DNA of 64,000 nucleotides from Pseudo-nitzschia pungens (Eukaryota; Bacillariophyta; Bacillariophyceae; Bacillariales; Bacillariaceae), in the NCBI GenBank assembly GCA_037355855.1, contig CM074764.1, forward strand, positions 1,736,001 to 1,800,000. Direction: 5' to 3'. How positions within the stretch are numbered: position 1 is the stretch's first letter; each line of letters opens with the position of its first letter. The notes under the pieces are model-generated. The model ran no database searches, was not told where the DNA came from, and saw only the letters and a list, made by a program, of their open reading frames with translations. Positions 62,080 to 64,000 of the stretch are shown here, in pieces. A program made the position numbers and the translations under genes.

Positions 62080-63040
62080 ATCGTAGGAAGGAACGACAAC
62101 AACAGGAGGTACGACGAGCAAAGGAGGTACGTGCATGGGAACAAAGCGACGACGAAGAGGGACGACGAAGAAAATCGTAACTAACAGTCCGTTGTTGTTT
62201 TTGTACATTAGCAAGAGGGACGACGCCGACCATCAGAACGAGGAGGGACGACGACAACCATCGGGACGAGAAAGGACGATGACGCAAGGTACTTCACTTC
62301 AATCGATCGGGACGAAGAGGGACGACGACGAAAATAGTAGCTAACGGTGTGTTGTTTATTTTGTACATTCGGAACAGTGAGGGGGGACGACGACCATTGG
62401 AACGAAGAGGGACGACGACGATCGGAACGAGGAGGGAAGACGACGACGATCGGAACGAGGAGGGACGACGACGATACGAACGATCGGAAAAGGTATGCAT
62501 AGTTTCCTAAAAATATTCTCGTATTTTCTGCCTCTAAGATGTATGTGTACGGTGTATTTTTGATTTAGACTCGTTACTACTAGTACTAACATTTTTCACA
62601 TCTAACCACCGGTTACGACGATTTCAGGGACGACGTACACCGACGATCGAAACGAAGCACGACGACGATTCCTGGACAAAGACGATCGAAACGAAGCGCG
62701 ACGACGATTTAAGACGGTCGCAACGTAGCGCGACGACGATTTCGAGCGACGACGACGATTGAAGCGAGGAGCGACGACGATTTCAGGGACGACGAAGACG
62801 ATTGAAGCGAAGAGCGACCACTATTTCAAGCAACAAAGACGATCGAAGGCAAGAGCGAAGCCAAAAGCAACAACGTTTTTGAGCGACGACGATCGAAGCG
62901 AGGAGGGACGACGATTTCAGGGACGACGAAGACGATCGAAGCGAAGAGCGACGACTATTTCGAGCAACGAAGACGATCGAAGCGAAGAGCGAAGCGAAAA
63001 GGAACGACAATTTCAGGGACGACGACGCTCTGAAGACAAA
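62080..63040. repeat. GACGACGATCGGAACGAGGAGG-type minisatellite
   Basis: Two related arrays, GGACGACGACGATCGGAACGA (62100-62490) and GACGATCGAAGCGAAGAGCGACGAC (62640-63030), separated by unique DNA around 62490-62630. It ends directly at the T4 start, so it forms the upstream region of that gene. Confidence 0.85.
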
Positions 63041-63044
63041 AAGA

Positions 63045-64000
63045 ATGACACGATCCACATCTTCCAAGAGGAACAGAAAAATTGGGACTGACCTGGTTGA
63101 AAACAAGGAGATAAGGCAGGAGAGGTTCAGGAGAAAGGATGAACAGAAAAGCAAGGACAATTCGTGTCGGTGCAATTTGGGTCAGCATATCGACGTTGAC
63201 GCAGGAAAGTACAAGGGGGAAGAAGGGCACTAAGAACTGTCGACGCAGCTCTGATGGAATTGTTTGCACAAGGTGTAACACATTTTCTTGCAGAAAATGC
63301 TTGCAGTCTATTTTTAGACTCATTGAAAAAAGGACAGGCGGTAGCAACGTCGATCTGCCGGATGGGATCAAAGAAATGAAAAATGCTTTGATTGATAACC
63401 GGAGAGAGGTATCAGTTTGTCATGGCTGTATTTTTGTCGATCAAAGAGAGGAGGTACTGAGGTCCCATCGTCGTTTCATTCATGTGGAATGCAGAGAAGT
63501 GCAACTTAGGTTTGATGGTCACATCGTGTTACCAGAGTACAATGTGATAATCGACACCCCTCTTATCTCGGAGAATGTCATTGATTGCCATGGATTCGGG
63601 AAGGAGCCAAACCTTGCTGGAGTGAAACATTTTGTCGTGGGGTACAAGCTCGCCAGAGAAGCTGCAGCAACTGATGCAACGCCACGCAAACTTACCAGCA
63701 ATTCCGACACGGTGAAAACAAGTGTGGTGAATGTCATGTGTCCAGGGATTGCCAATCCAAATAAAAAACGGATGTACAGGGTGCAACTCATTGTAGTGCA
63801 TGGTTCCCAGTGTACCCAAGGCATCAACGAAGTTCCGGAATATACAGCGGCGTCACTCAACAACTCCATGGTGTTCTCAGTTCAGGATCGTGGGGACAAG
63901 TGTGATGCTACCATCATTGTTGGAAGTTTTTCTGAATCACCTAAATTGGGACAGAAACAAAACCTGCTCCTGGCAAGGTTCTATCATGGAAGTGATGCTC
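63045..64000 (+). pseudogene. T4: Cys-rich zinc-binding-like protein (frameshifted, runs off right edge)
   Basis: ATG at 63045 (MTRSTSSKRNRKIG, matching the fragment at 3720). The first frame stops at 63231-63233, but from about 63205 the next frame continues without a stop to the window end (over 250 codons), reading KKGTKNCRRSSDGIVCTRCN, TFSCRKCLQSIFRLIEKR, SVCHGCIFVDQREEVLRSHR and HVECREVQLRF. The alignment with the 3400-3720 fragment crosses this point, so a single-base indel near the GGGGGAAGAAGGG run is likely; it could also be a sequencing error. The Cys pairs suggest one or two zinc sites. No family recognised. The downstream part looks globular, with no catalytic motif I can name. 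Confidence 0.55.

Overview
The window looks like nuclear DNA of a diatom or a close stramenopile relative. Three things point that way: a very large secreted protein combining Pro-Ser repeats (PSxxPS) with DUF285/BspA-like 'FNQPLxxWNVS' repeats, a Ty3/gypsy and two other LTR elements together with a Ty1/copia remnant, and short GT-AG introns. I see no prokaryotic operons. Almost everything is mobile or repetitive. Only two genes look like host genes: the 6.1-kb surface-protein gene (34384-40509) and a secreted SASA/sialate-O-acetylesterase-like gene (41947-46974, minus strand), and the second is broken by a young retroelement.

The central observation is a family of large, multi-gene DNA transposons, called family T here. 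One member appears to span 493-23862: its ends are perfect 17-bp inverted repeats starting CGTCCGAAAACTG, flanked by a 2-bp TA duplication. It carries a CMC/Plavaka-like DDE transposase gene (T1), a coiled-coil gene with an intron (T2), a charged-protein gene (T3), a fragment of a Cys-rich gene (T4) and long minisatellites. Relatives of all four genes recur: T3 again at 24271-25772, T2 and T1 on the minus strand at 51674-59761, and T4 running off the right edge from 63045. A 2.85-kb non-autonomous derivative with the same ends (54894-57747) sits inside the second T1 gene with a 2-bp duplication; its removal restores the reading frame.

Layout: 1-492, a transposase-like fragment and short repeats. 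493-23862, large T element; nested in it are a 6.1-kb LTR element inside T3 (7458-13524, 5-bp duplication) and an apparently intact gypsy element (14354-19952, TTAGG duplication) inside a 181-bp satellite. 24271-27979, T3 paralogue, tandem repeats and a palindromic foldback element. 28060-33880, a 192-bp satellite interrupted by a complete Tc1/mariner-type element (28670-33207, 190-bp inverted repeats, TA duplication) carrying a transposase and, tail to tail, a second Cys-rich gene. 34384-40509, surface protein. 41947-46974, esterase split by a gag-only LTR element (42946-46558, identical 382-bp LTRs, TAGGT duplication). 46975-51673, microsatellites and a copia remnant. 51674-59761, second T1/T2 pair. 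59762-64000, low-complexity DNA, a module shared with the other T copies, and the start of T4.

All junctions, target duplications and frame checks were read by eye from this sequence. Family assignments rest on recognised motifs without a database search. T1-T4 are working names.
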